Source: Haematococcus lacustris
Lineage: Eukaryota; Chlorophyta; Chlorophyceae; Chlamydomonadales; Haematococcaceae
Direction: 5' to 3'
DNA: 64,000 nt
NCBI GenBank assembly: GCA_030144725.1
Contig: JASKMD010000016.1
Location: 797,075 to 861,074 of the forward strand
Position numbers and translations under genes: made by a program. Numbering within the stretch: position 1 is the first letter of the stretch; each line of letters starts with the position of its first letter. The notes beneath the pieces are model-generated. The model had not been told where the DNA came from. It was given only the letters and a program-made list of their open reading frames with translations, and ran no database searches. Positions 63,217 through 64,000 of the stretch are shown here, piece by piece.

Positions 63217-63510
63217 GTCCATACAAGGGGCGTAAGTATCATTCGTGGGCGATTTACTGCTGATGACCGTCACTGTCTTCATCATTACATCGTGATCATT
63301 CACTGCTTACAATCACGGTGTGTGGCATGGAACTGAACGGAAGCTCAGGACAGCCATGCTGCTGAATGCTGAAACAAGGTTGCATTGCCACACACATACA
63401 ACCTGTTGTCCATGCACTGCTGCTCATGGACTACAGCCTGCTGCTGCTGCTTATCCACTGCAACACATGCACTGCAGCCTGTTGCTGCTGCTCATGCACT
63501 GCAGCTGGGC
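63217..63510 (+). repeat. Dispersed repeat R, copy 3
   Basis: Starts TGTTGTCCATACAAGGGG, as copy 1. Conserved half to about 63390, then CTGCTGCTCATGCACTGCAG words. Identity with copy 2 is high over GGTGTGTGGCATGGAACTGA. Confidence 0.8.
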
Positions 63511-64000
63511 GGTGGCTGTGTTGTGGCGGGTAAGGGTTAACAAACAACACCAACTGGCACCCCCCCCACCATCACCCCCACCACCACTACCATCACCACG
63601 AACAGCAACGAGACCACCCCACCCCACCCCCACCACCAAGCTATGGCGCACAGTACGGACCGGCAACCCCCCATGTGCTTGGCTTGGATTGGCTCTCCTA
63701 CTGCCGTCCCCTTGGGGGAGGGATGGGCTGGGTCAGTGTGGTGTGTGGGCATGGCATGGCATAGAGTGGGCTGGCTGGCCGCTACTACTAGCGCGCCCGC
63801 TCCATGCTGCCCGCCCAAGGCTGGCCTTCAGGGAGGGGGGAATTAGACGGGGTGGCGGATTTGGAGGTGGTGGGACAGGAGAGGGAAGGATGAAAGGGCC
63901 AAAAGGCAGGAGGGTGACCGTCAAACCTGCAACAAAGAAGGGGTGGGCTTGCGTTTATTGCCCCATAGCACTCAATTCCTGGCTGCCGCAGCCATGCTTC
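63511..64000. other. Unassigned right edge
   Basis: Contains an ACC/CCA-rich tract (63548-63635) and G-rich DNA after 63830. Short frames only; nothing supported. Confidence 0.5.

Overview
The window is repeat DNA from a nuclear eukaryotic genome, most likely a chlorophyte green alga. The clue is a LINE of the Dualen/RandI type (APE and restriction-like endonucleases in one polyprotein), a family first described in Chlamydomonas. Copia and chromodomain Gypsy LTR elements, GC-rich satellite DNA and CAG/CTG-rich tracts fit that setting. I see no single-copy cellular gene I can support. Two 500-N blocks are scaffold gaps of conventional size.

Layout. (1) 1-20343: a head-to-tail satellite of 15 complete units and one broken unit. 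There are two subtypes, A (1291 bp) and B (about 1309 bp), both carrying degenerate TTAGGG/CCCTAA motifs, which suggests a subtelomeric satellite. (2) 20344-20843: gap. (3) 20988-52385: a nest of transposons. A plus-strand Dualen-like LINE (host) begins with a 114-bp tandem repeat coding 38-aa repeats. It is split at 21193/38919 by a second, minus-strand Dualen-like LINE (21194-38918) flanked by a 16-bp target duplication. The inner LINE is itself broken by a 166-bp-LTR Copia element (23373-28245, TSD GAAAG, LTRs identical by eye) and by a 1.2-kb terminal-inverted-repeat element (31558-32782). Its 5' end is a 2.9-kb palindrome (35998-38920). The host LINE carries its own 2.85-kb insertion (41401-44252). 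(4) 52386-53130: a dispersed repeat and a G-rich minisatellite. (5) 54198-59976: a Gypsy chromovirus with 208-bp LTRs and TSD AGTAG. (6) 60502-61267: a LINE C-terminal fragment cut by the 3' end of a third Dualen-like copy that runs into the second gap. (7) 61768-64000: low-complexity DNA and an inverted pair of the repeat seen at 52386.

The LINE polyprotein is the most interesting object. In order it shows: an N-terminal domain with 38-aa repeats; a 2A-type ribosome-skipping motif ending NPGP; two tandem Josephin-like cysteine-protease modules; an APE endonuclease; a reverse transcriptase; a C4HC3 PHD finger; an RNase H; a CCHC knuckle; and a PD-(D/E)xK restriction-like endonuclease. The RNA ends in a short hairpin that is conserved with covariation in three copies, followed by a (CTT)n or (CTTT)n tail. 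The inner copy has lost nearly all of the APE domain in frame while keeping the restriction-like endonuclease. Every LINE copy here carries at least one break, so activity in trans or at other loci would be needed for mobility. The Copia element looks intact. The Gypsy element has an in-frame TGA between gag and pol and a frameshift inside gag.
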